From Pogonophryne albipinna (Eukaryota; Chordata; Actinopteri; Perciformes; Artedidraconidae), in assembly GCA_028583405.1 (NCBI GenBank), contig CM053248.1, positions 19,585,139-19,649,138 of the forward strand: DNA of 64,000 bases, read 5' to 3'. Of the stretch, positions 54,116 to 64,000 are shown in pieces. The notes beneath the pieces are model-generated. The model was given only the letters and a program-made list of their open reading frames with translations, had not been told where the DNA came from and searched no databases. A program made the translations under genes and the position numbers. How positions within the stretch are numbered: the first letter of the stretch is position 1; each line of letters starts with the position of its first letter.

Positions 54116-55849
54116 GTACACTTATAAAGGAATGGAAATGCTCAGTAACAATTCATTTGTGCTGTCGTGTTAAAATGAAGCTTTATTAGTTCCAAGGGGC
54201 CTAAAGTGAGGCAAGAAAAAATCCCCCACAGCACTACACCGCCAATACCGGCCTAACATGCTAATACAAGGCAGGATGCGTGCTTGCTTTCATGTTGTTA
54301 ACACCAAAGTGGCGCTGCAGAAACTAAGACCCTGCCAAACTGGTCAAACCAATCTCCTTTTCACTCATTTTGGAGAACCTGTGTTACTTGCAGCCTTGGT
54401 TTCTTGTTGTTTTCTGACATGCTTGTTGTTCTGCTGCTATTGCTCAACTGGGGGCCAACGTGTTGTGAGATTCTCTCCTGCATGCCTCGGTCGTAGCATG
54501 TGCTTATTAGAGACACTGTTGCCATACTATTAGCTCAAACCATCCTAGTCATTCTCCACTGACTTCACCATCAACAAGACTTTCTTTGCACACAGAACTG
54601 CAGCTCATTGGATGTTGTCTCCTTTGTGCACCATTCTCTGTAAACCCTAGAGAAAATCCCAGTTTTTGAACACTGAAATACTGAAACGTTGACTTTATTT
54701 AAATGTATATTGTCAAAAATATTTCACAAAACTGTATTAGATTTGTTGCAAGCAATAGTATTAAGTTTAAATACAAAATATTAGGCTCAACTTAATAGTA
54801 TTGCTTTCAACTAACCTAATACAGTTATGTGATATTTGTTGACATAATACATTTGATTAAGGTCAAAAGTTCAGTTTTTTCAGTAGTTCAATACTTTAAA
54901 CTACAATTGTGTCAAAATCACCCTTATTCCTCTTTCTGATGCTTGGTTTGAACTTCAGCAGAATTTCCTGACCGTGTCTTCATTCCTAAGGCATTAAGTA
55001 GCCGTCACATGATAGGCTGATTTTATCTTTCTAATACGTAGCAGTTGAACAGGTGTACCAAATGGCAGGTGAGTGTGTGTTTTATAATTTGAGATGTTTA
55101 AACACTTTCTTCTCATGTCAGGTGGAGCAATGATTAGTAGGCTTTTCTCTCTCTATCTAGGAACACGTTTGTCCTCTTGACGTAAGAAGAGGATCATCCA
55201 GTATCGGTGCACGCAGCAGAGGAATGATAGAATAAAATTGCCAATTGTCTCTACTGTGTTTACCCTTCAGGCTCTTTTCATCGGGCTATGTTGCAAGTCA
55301 GGTCTTGTTGCTGGGTGAGCTCAGCAGTGTAATATCCAGGATGTGAGGGCTGATGGGAACAGTGTGCATGTTGAGCATTCCAGCTTGTCACTAGCTGATA
55401 GTTATTCTTATGCCTTTGGTCATGTGCATGGTGTTAGTGTGTGATCTGGGTCAGATGAGGCTTGATATTGATCTGAAGGTGCTACCTTAGGTCTAATCCT
55501 GGGCCTGTATATGTTGGAGTCCAAATCCTTTTAGCTTCTGAGCTACAGGACAGGCTGTCATAGTGTGACCATCCTGCTTCTACCTGGGCTTCATCACCAC
55601 TGTTGCTTTTGTGTGCATTGCAATTCAAATCTGGAGGATTCTGACTTCTTGACTACAAGGGGTAGGCTGAGTATATTTCCATTTTAATAGACGTGTTTTT
55701 CTGTTTTGAAATAGTTAGTACTAAAAAACTATTTGAATCATTTGAAGCTGTTTGCAATATTGGCTCCAAAAGGTGGAACAAGCTCTCCATTGAGATCACG
55801 AAAGTTTGTTTTATAAGTCTAGGTCAATTGAGATAAAAGAAGACATATA
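54116..55849. other. FASN intron 1, middle part
   Basis: No gene. 54180-54430 has repeat-like character but no identified family. Confidence 0.4.
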
Positions 55850-55852
55850 ATG

Positions 55853-56906
55853 GTCTTTCTCAGGTGTATATCAGTATGTAGTGTCTCTACTTTAAAGAGT
55901 CCTCTCCTGCTGATGTTCAGGTGTATCTCAGTATATAGTGTGTCTACTTTAAAGAGTCCTCTCCTGCTGATGTTCAGGTGTATATCAGTATGTAGTGTCT
56001 CTACTTTAAAGAGTCCTCTCCTGCTGATGTTCAGGTGTATATCAGTATGTAGTGTCTCTACTTTAAAGAGTCCTCTCCTGCTGATGTTCAGGTGTATATC
56101 AGTATGTAGTGTCTCTACTTTAAAGAGTCCTCTCCTGCTGATGTTCAGGTGTATATCAGTATGTAGTGTCTCTACTTTAAAGAGTCCTCTCCTGCTGATG
56201 TTCAGGTGTATATCAGTATGTAGTGTCTCTACTTTAAAGAGTCCTCTCCTGCTGATGTTCAGGTGTATGTCAGTATATAGTGTCTCTACTTTAAAGAGTC
56301 CTCTCCTGCTGATGTTCAGGTGTATATCAGTATGTAGTGTCTCTACTCTAAAGAGTCCTCTTCAGGTGTATATCAGTATGTAGTGTCTCTACTTTAAAGA
56401 GTCCTCTCCTGCTGATGTTCAGGTGTATATCAGTATGTAGTGTCTCTACTTTAAAGAGTCCTCTCCTGCTGATGTTCAGGTGTATATCAGTATGTAGTGT
56501 CTCTACTTTAAAGAGTCCTCTTCTGCTGATGTTCAGGTGTATATCAGTATGTAGTGTCTCTACTTTAAAGAGTCCTCTTCTGCTGATGTTCAGGTGTATA
56601 TCAGTATGTAGTGTCTCTACTTTAAAGAGTCCTCTCCTGCTGATGTTCAGGTGTATATCAGTATGTAGTGTCTCTACTTTAAAGAGTCCTCTCCTGCTGA
56701 TGTTCAGGTGTATATCAGTATGTAGTGTCTCTACTTTAAAGAGTCCTCTCCTGCTGATGTTCAGGTGTATATCAGTATGTAGTGTCTCTACTTTAAAGAG
56801 TCCTCTCCTGCTGATGTTCAGGTGTATATCAGTATGTAGTGTCTCTACTTTAAAGAGTCCTCTCCAGCTGATGTTCAGGTGTATATCAGTATATAGTGTC
56901 TCTACT
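55853..56906. repeat. 57-bp minisatellite, about 18 copies
   Basis: Unit tcagtatgtagtgtctctac, then tttaaagagtcctctcctgc and tgatgttcaggtgtata. Copies are nearly identical; one around 56341-56365 lacks about 13 bases. Since 57 is divisible by 3, long open frames of a 19-residue repeat appear on both strands; these are artefacts. Confidence 0.97.
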
Positions 56907-57009
56907 GGGACATGTCTCCATGCTTTAATGTTCAAAAAGCTCTTTATTTGTCTCATACTGCCTGTGCTGCAGCACCTCTTTTCACCCTCTGTCTGAAACC
57001 AGAGCTCAG

Positions 57010-57318
57010 TCTGCTCTCATTGGTTAGCTGGCCGGCTCTGCTCTGAAAGGTCAACCGCTGAGAGATGCCCCGCCCCTTAGACGATCACTTACAGTACAAT
57101 GTTTTGTAGCACTAGCCAATAGAAGCGGGAGTTTAACATAGTGATGTCATTATGTTACAGAAGTAAGCAAAGGAGTCCAATGGAAGTGTTTCAGGCAGGG
57201 GGGGAGTGGGAGAGGAACACAGGGATTTGAGCCTTTGCAGACCATTTACATGCACTAAAACCTATAGAACACACTACAGGAAAGGGAGCACCAAAATAAG
57301 CTTAATAGGGCCTCTTAT
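57010..57318 (-). repeat. AAAGAGGCCCTATTA-type MITE fragment
   Basis: Inverted relative of 31281: aatagggcctctta at the end, catttacatgcactaaaacc and gcctttgcagacc inside. Confidence 0.7.
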
Positions 57319-58110
57319 TTTTTTATAAGAGTCTTGTCTTATTTGAAGCCGAAGGGTGGGTGGGTGTGGTAGGCCTTATACCTTAAACATATGCAACGGC
57401 GATTCAATCGTAACAGAGAAATCATCTTCTATTTCCCCTTGCTAAATCTCATATATGATTTAGGGTGCAGACTTCTCATATGGCTGGTGTTTTAGAAAGG
57501 GTCAGTGTACAGTTAGTTGGTGATTATTGCCAAATGGACCCCAAAAGGGTAATGCAGGACCTTCATGTGAAGCGGGCACTGTGGTAGCAAGGGTCTAATA
57601 TAGAACCGCTTTGATAAACCCGGCCCTGAAGAAGTCGACTCAAAAGCAGGAGTTGTGTTCTATTATAACTTGAATGAATTGAACTCTCAACCCTGCATCC
57701 GCAAATGATGGTGACAGGGGGAATGGGTGATGCAGAGGGTGAGGTGGCAGATTGTAGAAGGATGCCTCCAACACATTATTTAATATGAACATTCAAGATG
57801 GCAGTGTTTTGAGCACCTTTTCATTGTCAAATATATAAGCCAATCTCTGTCTTTAAAATAATATTTGTATACTGTGCATATATGACCAATGATATTACTC
57901 TTTATATAGCTTTGGTGTTTAAATTGCTGCATATTTATATGCATAGATTTATTTATATACATAGATATATGCGTTGCAGACTAAAAACAGCTATGCAGTC
58001 TCTGTTGCACAGAGCGCACTGCCTTGTTCAGTCACCTCAACAATAACATCCTTATCACTTCCTTATCACTGTATAGATTGTGTCAATTTGCAAGTCTGTA
58101 AATAAAGCCA
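57319..58110. other. FASN intron 1, nothing recognised
   Basis: Unique-looking AT-rich sequence. Confidence 0.5.
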
Positions 58111-58118
58111 GTAACAGC

Positions 58119-58911
58119 TAGGGATGTCCCGATCACATTTTTTTGCTCCCGATCCGATTCCGTTCATTTGATTTTGACAATCTGCCGATACCGATTTTTC
58201 CCGATCCAATCTTTATGCAATGCATTAAGAGAAAAAAAAGGTAACTGATAACGGCTGGTCATCCAACGCGATGAATTCAGCTATCTTGGCTGTTATTTGT
58301 TTGGCCTTTTCACTGTTCTGGGGCAGTTTCTCTTTCCTTTTAAAAGTCTCTGAAAGTGTCGGTTGTTTCAGTGCCGTTACCTGAGTGGCCGCTGTGTACT
58401 CGTCCTGTTGTTGTTGGTGTTTGTTTCTCAGGTGGCGTATTAGATTGGTCGTGTTGAACGTAGCTTTGTTCTTTCCACCACGCGGAACCTCCGCCTTGCA
58501 AACATTGCATCTGGCTGTTACACTGCCCTCGCTTTCAATTTTATAATACTTCCAAACTCCTGACATTTTCTCTGTCCCGAGTCCCCAGCTGAACGTAGCC
58601 TCTCGTTAGCTTACTGCTAGACACTGCGCTGTGTTGCCAGCTTTGAGAGAAATAAGCAACCAGGTCTGAAAACAAGCCCAAAAGAAGCAACACATACATG
58701 ATGTTGTGTCATTTCAAACCAAAACTAAGGCCTCAGGATGACTTTAAGACGTGAACATGGTCATTTTTGTTTTGTAACATTAAATAAAATGAAAAAAAAT
58801 TATGAAAAAAAAAAAAAATCCCGATCCCCATTTTTTTTTTTCTCCCGATCTTTTGAAAATCACGTGATCGGCTCCGATCCCCGATCACGTGATCGGATCG
58901 GGACATCTCTA
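58119..58911 (-). mobile_element. hAT deletion derivative, duplication GTAACAGC
   Basis: TAGGGATGTCCCGATC at 58119 and GATCGGGACATCTCTA ending at 58911. GTAACAGC is repeated exactly at 58111-58118 and 58912-58919. 793 bp, holding only the 5' end of the transposase gene. Confidence 0.95.
58225..58566 (-). pseudogene. hAT transposase N-terminus with BED zinc finger
   Basis: 113 codons: MSGVWKYYKIESEGSVTARC, then NVCKAEVPRG and LIRHLRNKHQQQ. The C-x2-C and H-x4-H ligands of the BED finger and the leading W and Y are intact, then a linker FKRKEKLPQNSEKAKQITAK. The catalytic part is deleted and the frame ends in unrelated codons. A free BED finger could in principle still bind element ends. Confidence 0.85.
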
Positions 58912-58919
58912 GTAACAGC

Positions 58920-60672
58920 TCTTGCGCTATCATTACAATCCATATCCTCATTTTGAGTCCTAGCCATAATGCAGTCCACGTTCACCATAAATAAACTTAA
59001 ATGAATAAGCTATGGTCACCTAGAAAAACGAGGTGCAAAGACAATGTAAGACTATGTATTAAATAGGTATTTTTTATATTAAGGATAGTTGCAACTATTT
59101 TTCATCATGTTGAGAAGCAATGTAAGTTGTAAGCTGAAAACATTAAATACTGCATGATGCTGCATTATTGATTCTAGCGCTGTCAGTTCTATGTTCATGG
59201 AATAATTAGAATGGATTTAGTGGTACCTCAATTTCTGTGATAAAACAATATTTATTTTCATCTTCCTTTGTGAAGTTTCCGTGATTCTCCATTACAAATA
59301 CTGATAATGTTGTGGTTAGTGTCAGACATGGAGCTACCTTCCACTGTAGCCTCAGCTGCTATGAACTGCCCCAGTGACTTTTCACCAACATCACAATGTC
59401 CCCTCCTTGAATTCAACTTTAGCCTCCTGTATGCTGTGTACCACTGTTTCTATTAACATCCAAGCTCACGTGAACAGTATGTTGTGAGGGAAGAGGTCAG
59501 GACGGCTGCTCTACATCGAGGAGGTGACAATCATTTTTAGAGTGGCTCTGTGCCAAGCTGCAAGCCCATTGGCTGATGGGCCAGGCCCTGCTGACACAAA
59601 AAGACCTGGCCTAGAAACAAGGAACAAAGACACACGCACACACTCGGCTATGCTCACTCATGTACACAGTGTATCCACAGACTACATTGTCTGTAAGTGC
59701 TCTCTCATGCATGCTCAGAGAGACTCCTCATTCCCAAAGCTGCCAGTCAACACCAACACGATTACATATGGTTCAATACCGAAACATGCTTAGTGTGAAA
59801 ATATAGGCGTACAGTTCAGTAACTGCCATGAAGATCTTTTAGAATTTGATATTTCATGTTTTTGGGTGATAAAGAATTTAAAATCTATTGCGTATATCTC
59901 TTTCTGCCGTCGACTGACTGTATTTTGTTTACAATATGTCTGCGAGTGTTGCACTGATTAAATGTGACACAGTTGTGCATGCACTCACCGGACCGGCTCG
60001 GAATCAGCTGACTGGAAAGACATTCAGCTGATTTACACGATATCAGTCAATTCAAATTCCAATAGATCTTAAATTAATTTTCATTTTAAGAATGGCATTT
60101 TAATGCAGATCACTATCAGGGCTGCTCGATTTGAAAACAATATTTAATTGTGATTATTTTTACTGAAATTGCGATATTATCAAAGATATTGGAGAGATTG
60201 ATATTTGTTTCCTTATTATTATTCTTCTTATCTTTGAAAGATATATTTCAAATGTTTTTTGTTTAGGTTTTTAATAGGATCTGTACCACACAAGCATTGT
60301 AATAGGTCTGTAGAATACAGTTTGTAGGCCTCTGCAGCCCCACATCATACAATCATTTGACCTTTTCTATAAACATATTTTTCATGCAAATGAAGGGCAT
60401 TCCAGGAAGTAGGCTTCGGAAATATGTAGCTGTTAAGCTTGTTTTAAATCGTTGCAGATTTAGTTTTGTGCAGTTCAATGTTTTTTCAGTATTAGCTTAA
60501 AAACATCTTCGACATAATAAATCACTTTGGTGTGTTGTTGAGGAGCCAACATACTTTGTGTTGTCCTGGTAACGCAGGCTTCTTCAGCAGACAGACGCGT
60601 TCACACTGATGGCCGCAATGTACACATAATGTGTCCCGCTCATTATTGACATGTCTCTCTCTCTGTTCACAG
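58920..60672. other. FASN intron 1, last part
   Basis: No gene. Near 60120 cagggctgctcgattt resembles the end of the hAT MITE at 15218, without a second end. Confidence 0.4.
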
Positions 60673-60808
60673 TCATTCAGCATGGATGATATAGTCATAG
60701 CAGGGATATCGGGCCGTTTGCCCGAATCCAACAACCTGGAGGAATTCTGGGAAAACCTCATCAACGGTGTGGACATGGTGACGGAGGACGACCGGCGCTG
60801 GACACCAG
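60673..60808 (+). CDS. fasn: FASN exon 2 with start codon (fatty acid synthase N-terminus)
   Basis: The acceptor gttcacag is followed by nine untranslated bases and the ATG at 60682. The exon encodes 42 codons plus one base: [20 protein letters not shown], then [21 protein letters not shown], donor CAG|GTGAAA. This is the start of the beta-ketoacyl synthase domain of animal type I FAS ([11 protein letters not shown] and [13 protein letters not shown] are typical). FAS is a cytosolic homodimer making palmitate from acetyl-CoA, malonyl-CoA and NADPH. The start is chosen because the protein has no leader and this is the first ATG in the exon. The remaining exons, including the KS catalytic residues, are outside the window. 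Exon 3 is not visible in the 3.2 kb that follow. Confidence 0.95.
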
Positions 60809-62550
60809 GTGAAACCTCATAAAGATAGATCTATTTGATTGATTGGTTGAGAACTGCATTTCTAAAAAAAGAAAGAAAGAATGTCCGTTTGGATGAATTC
60901 ATTAGTTATTATTATTAGTTAGTTAAAAGGAAAAAAAGACTTTCTGTATGTATAGTCCTGCAACACACACCAACAGCAGCTCCAGAACGACAGGATCTTC
61001 TCTTCATTTCTCCTAAATTCACAAAAAGTTATCATTTCAAAATGACTCTTTTTCATATTTAAACATAAACTCTATTTAGCTGTAATAATAATAATAATAA
61101 TAATAATAGATTTAATTTGTTAGCGCTTTTACAGGTGCTCAAAGACGCTTTACAGATATAGTGAAGGGAAAAGAAAAGGAAGGAACAACAAATAAATATA
61201 TAGTTAAAGTAATGTCTTGTATGAGGGGAGAATTTACAATATATATCTTTTAAAGGCCAAAAATGTGAGTGTAAAATGACATACACCAAACCTTGATGCA
61301 AACAATGCATGTTTCAAAATGTTCAAACAAATCTTTGCATATGTTTTATGATGATTAAAATACATCCATCACGTTTCTTAGACAACAAAAATATTTTTTT
61401 ATTAACACTGAATTTGAACAGAAAGGCAGGGGAAAAGTAGCCTGTTTCTGTCCAAAGTAAACAACTACCAAAACTGCTAAAGCTGACTTTTTTTCATTCA
61501 CAATGTAGTACAGTTTCAAACAACAACATAAGCAGAATAAATAATGACATTCACTTCTTAGGATCATCACCTTTGTAGTGTAAGTTGCCAACATAGATGA
61601 TTGTTCAAATCAATAACATCATTCTGACAGTTACGATGGCCTCTTATCTCCTTGATAAGATAACCCTCTTGTGCTCACTTTGAAAGATAGCTGATTTCCC
61701 CCGTGTCACCAGAACAGCTATTATCTCAGGAGCTGACGTTGTAAACATTAATGCCGTCTGTGTGTAGATTTAAACTTGACCTCGTTATCTGTTGGCAGTT
61801 ACAGAGCTGCTCTAGAGACAAGTTTGGCCAGGCTCTGAAATGAAACGAAAATCAAAAACAATACATGTTGAACTATTGAATCTTAACAGATAGAGGTTCT
61901 GTGCAAAAAAGGTGAAATTATTAAAAACAAACGCCAACATTTTGTCACTGCATCAGTGAGCCATTTTGCAACCAAACCAGACAGTAATTAGAAGTTCCTG
62001 TAATCAGTTTTATTTTGTCATTGTAGGTGTTAAAGTAGATCTACTAGGAGTATGCGTTTGCATATGATTGATAATGCAGCGTATAGCAGATGACGCTATT
62101 TTGTTTGGCAGCAGAAGTTGGATTAGGTCCAACTTTTGCCAAACAACCCTTTGTTTTTCTTCCCAGAACCCTTTACGTTGGTACATTATACAAATGAATG
62201 AGGGGGCTGTGTGTTTTCAGATGAGGCTGAGCCATTTGCTGAGTTTAGCTCTCAGTGAGTGCTAGTTGGTCACCCATCTTGATTAACGGATTTAGCAAGA
62301 AAAAGACAACGTGCTGAGAATTTAGCAGCTGGTTTTCTCTCTCTTACTTTTCTATTTGACACCCTTGCCCACATTCCACTTTTTCCAGTCCTCCCTCACT
62401 ACCCTTCAGTTGTTTCCTCTCTGTGAATAAAAGACCCATCCCTCAGATCCTGGCAACCATCTTAAGCACACATTCATGCGCTGAAAGAGCTGCACTGGGT
62501 CAGCTGAGACCACACACAAGGCATCTTGGGAGAGTAGGGTTTACAGAGAT
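60809..62550. other. FASN intron 2
   Basis: (ATA)n at 61084-61110 followed by a LINE-tail-like phrase gcgcttttacaggtgctcaa. Nothing else recognised. Confidence 0.45.
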
Positions 62551-63150
62551 GGGGTCGTTACTAACAAAAAGTAACATATTACTTTAAAAAAAAGTAATAT
62601 ATTACACTACTTCGTTACTCGTTACTTTACTCGCAGGGCCGGCCCTCCCCTCCCTACAGGCAGATCACGCAGACTGCTAAAGTTTCAAATGTTCTCTTTA
62701 GTTCAGTTGTCGCATAAGACTGATCCAGATAGCTCCTGAATGTTTTCTTATCTGACCATAGCTGTCCTCTGTCTCCTGCTATCTGTATTTTGCGCAGTAT
62801 ATCTCTGAACGATGGTGATTCCACTGTGCAAATGGGCAACATTTCCTCTACTATGAAGGATGCTACAAGCCTGTCCATCTCTGCTTTGGTTACCGGTCCT
62901 CCAAATTCTAATTTGTGTTGCCTCGGCGGCAGCGCACTCACAACATCCTCACTCTGGGTTCGGGGGTCCTTAGCTATTAACTTCACCTTAGCATGTGTTC
63001 TTTGCAGGTGTTTGTTGAGGTTTGACGTGGTGTTTACAGCAGTGGATAACAGTCGGGCAATGTTAGTAACTGTAGTGTGATTACTGAATTATAAAAGTAG
63101 CGCGTTACTTTTGTCGGTAACGGAGTAGTGTAACGCGTTAAAAACGTGTT
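62551..63150 (-). mobile_element. hAT fragment with GTTACT-type ends
   Basis: gttactaacaaaaagtaac at the left and gttacttttgtcggtaac at the right form imperfect inverted ends. The duplication is unclear. It encloses a transposase piece. Confidence 0.7.
62654..63060 (-). pseudogene. hAT (ZBED-type) transposase fragment
   Basis: Minus strand: end of a BED finger TSNLNKHLQRTHAK, then LVASFIVEEMLPICTVESPS and FRDILRKIQIAG. The 'VEEMLPICTVESPSFR' stretch is typical of the region after the zinc finger in ZBED-like hAT transposases. Frame ends at 62654; catalytic domain absent. Confidence 0.75.
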
Positions 63151-64000
63151 AAGCCCGAGAGACCCCGGTTCCGGGGGCCTCCTGCAATATCTTGCAGAAA
63201 ACAGTGTCTGAGGGCATGTTCATTTAATAAACTATGAATGTTTTATATCCATGTAACGGAAAGAAACTCATCTAACTGATCATTTTAATTATTTTTTTTT
63301 AAAACCCCACAATGCTAACGCTGAGCCTCTGAATTAGCAACGAGCGAAAAATGCTAACAGATGACTGCACCGAAATTCACTCACAAAACCTTTTTACTAT
63401 AAGTACAAAATATTTTTTGGACGGACACTATAATTTAGAGTTCTTTACCATGTTCAATCTGAATTTTCTTTAAAATAAAAAACATCTATATTGATTCTGA
63501 CTTTTCTACATCCAACTCACAGGTTTATAATTACTTTGAGAAAAAAGATTATTAATTTTCCCCGTTTAGAAGGGAAGATATGGTCATTTGTTCTGGGAAT
63601 GTCATTTTCGAGCCTGAGACCTGAAAAACAGGCTCAGGGCTAAACAGGTTTAACTTACACCCAACTCTGAGTAGGGACAATAGTGAAACCCAGCACAGGT
63701 CAATGGCCTGAAGGGGTCCTTGCAAAGAGACAGAACAAAAAGAAAATGGTAAATCACTTCTTTATGAGAAATGCTGCAAGCCGGTTACAGTATGTGCAAC
63801 TACAGGAAAACTGGTTAGCAGCCAAAGCAACAAGTAGTCTGTTATAAACAAGAAGACGCGTAGCTTCTAGCAAGCCCAGTGCCACAGTGAAGGTGGATCA
63901 AAGAAACCTGAATATGGACTATTTGAATGCTGTTTTTGAAACTGCTATTACGATACGGTCAGCATTGTGATCCTTCACTCTGCTGAACATTCTTTTTTGA
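63151..64000. other. FASN intron 2, nothing recognised
   Basis: No FASN exon 3 seen on the + strand up to the window end. Confidence 0.5.

Noticed and set aside
55850..56996. 177-202-codon repeat proteins on both strands
   Set aside because: Artefact of a 57-bp minisatellite without stops; no start context, splice sites or partner domain.
58733..58956. Two opposing 72-codon frames at the right end of the hAT
   Set aside because: Both arise from palindromic terminal sequence and A/T runs.
60809..64000. Search for FASN exon 3
   Set aside because: No continuation of the ketosynthase sequence with a proper acceptor was seen; intron 2 likely extends beyond the window.

Overview
This is a stretch of teleost (probably percomorph) nuclear DNA. 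The vertebrate synteny CCDC57 followed by FASN, GT/AG introns, long CA/GT and CT microsatellites, a Ty3/gypsy (sushi-like) retrotransposon, several hAT families, a PIF/Harbinger MITE, Crypton remnants and HE1-like SINEs all point to a fish. There are no prokaryotic features, CRISPR arrays or rRNA genes.

Two host genes lie on the + strand. The 3' two thirds of CCDC57 (coiled-coil domain containing 57) runs from 8226 to 49467 as 16 exons. The phases join without a break into 790 codons plus a stop; the 5' exons lie upstream of the window. FASN (fatty acid synthase) starts about 1.9 kb downstream. It has a TATA box, an SREBP/USF-type E-box element and an inverted CCAAT box near 51474-51544, a non-coding exon 1 ending at 51662, a 9-kb intron 1, and exon 2 with the start codon at 60682. 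FASN exon 3 is beyond the window.

Most of the remaining sequence is transposable-element strata. 3.9-8.0 kb: decayed gypsy element with an open integrase frame. 9.35-13.98 kb: an IS3EU-like element (integrase fragment, TAT...ATA ends) split by a 4.15-kb hAT with a perfect 8-bp target duplication. 14.77-25.61 kb: a 10.8-kb hAT-bounded block (duplication CACTAATG) containing a 9-kb inverted repeat. The arms of that repeat are 172-180-bp satellite arrays carrying four fragments of a family-B DNA polymerase active-site motif. 31.6-34.3 kb: nearly full-length ZBED-type hAT with two lesions. 35-42.5 kb: LINE fragments, AAAGGTGGGG MITEs, a solo LTR, a Harbinger MITE with a Myb-like fragment. 44-47.2 kb: Crypton-type tyrosine recombinase C-termini, a tandem duplication and lox-like inverted repeats. 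FASN intron 1 holds a 57-bp minisatellite (about 18 copies) and a BED-finger hAT; intron 2 holds another hAT fragment.

CCDC57 encodes a coiled-coil centrosome-associated protein and FASN the cytosolic lipogenic enzyme. Nothing in the sequence suggests that they act in one pathway; the adjacency is conserved synteny. The most unusual object is the 9-kb palindromic satellite element with polymerase fragments.
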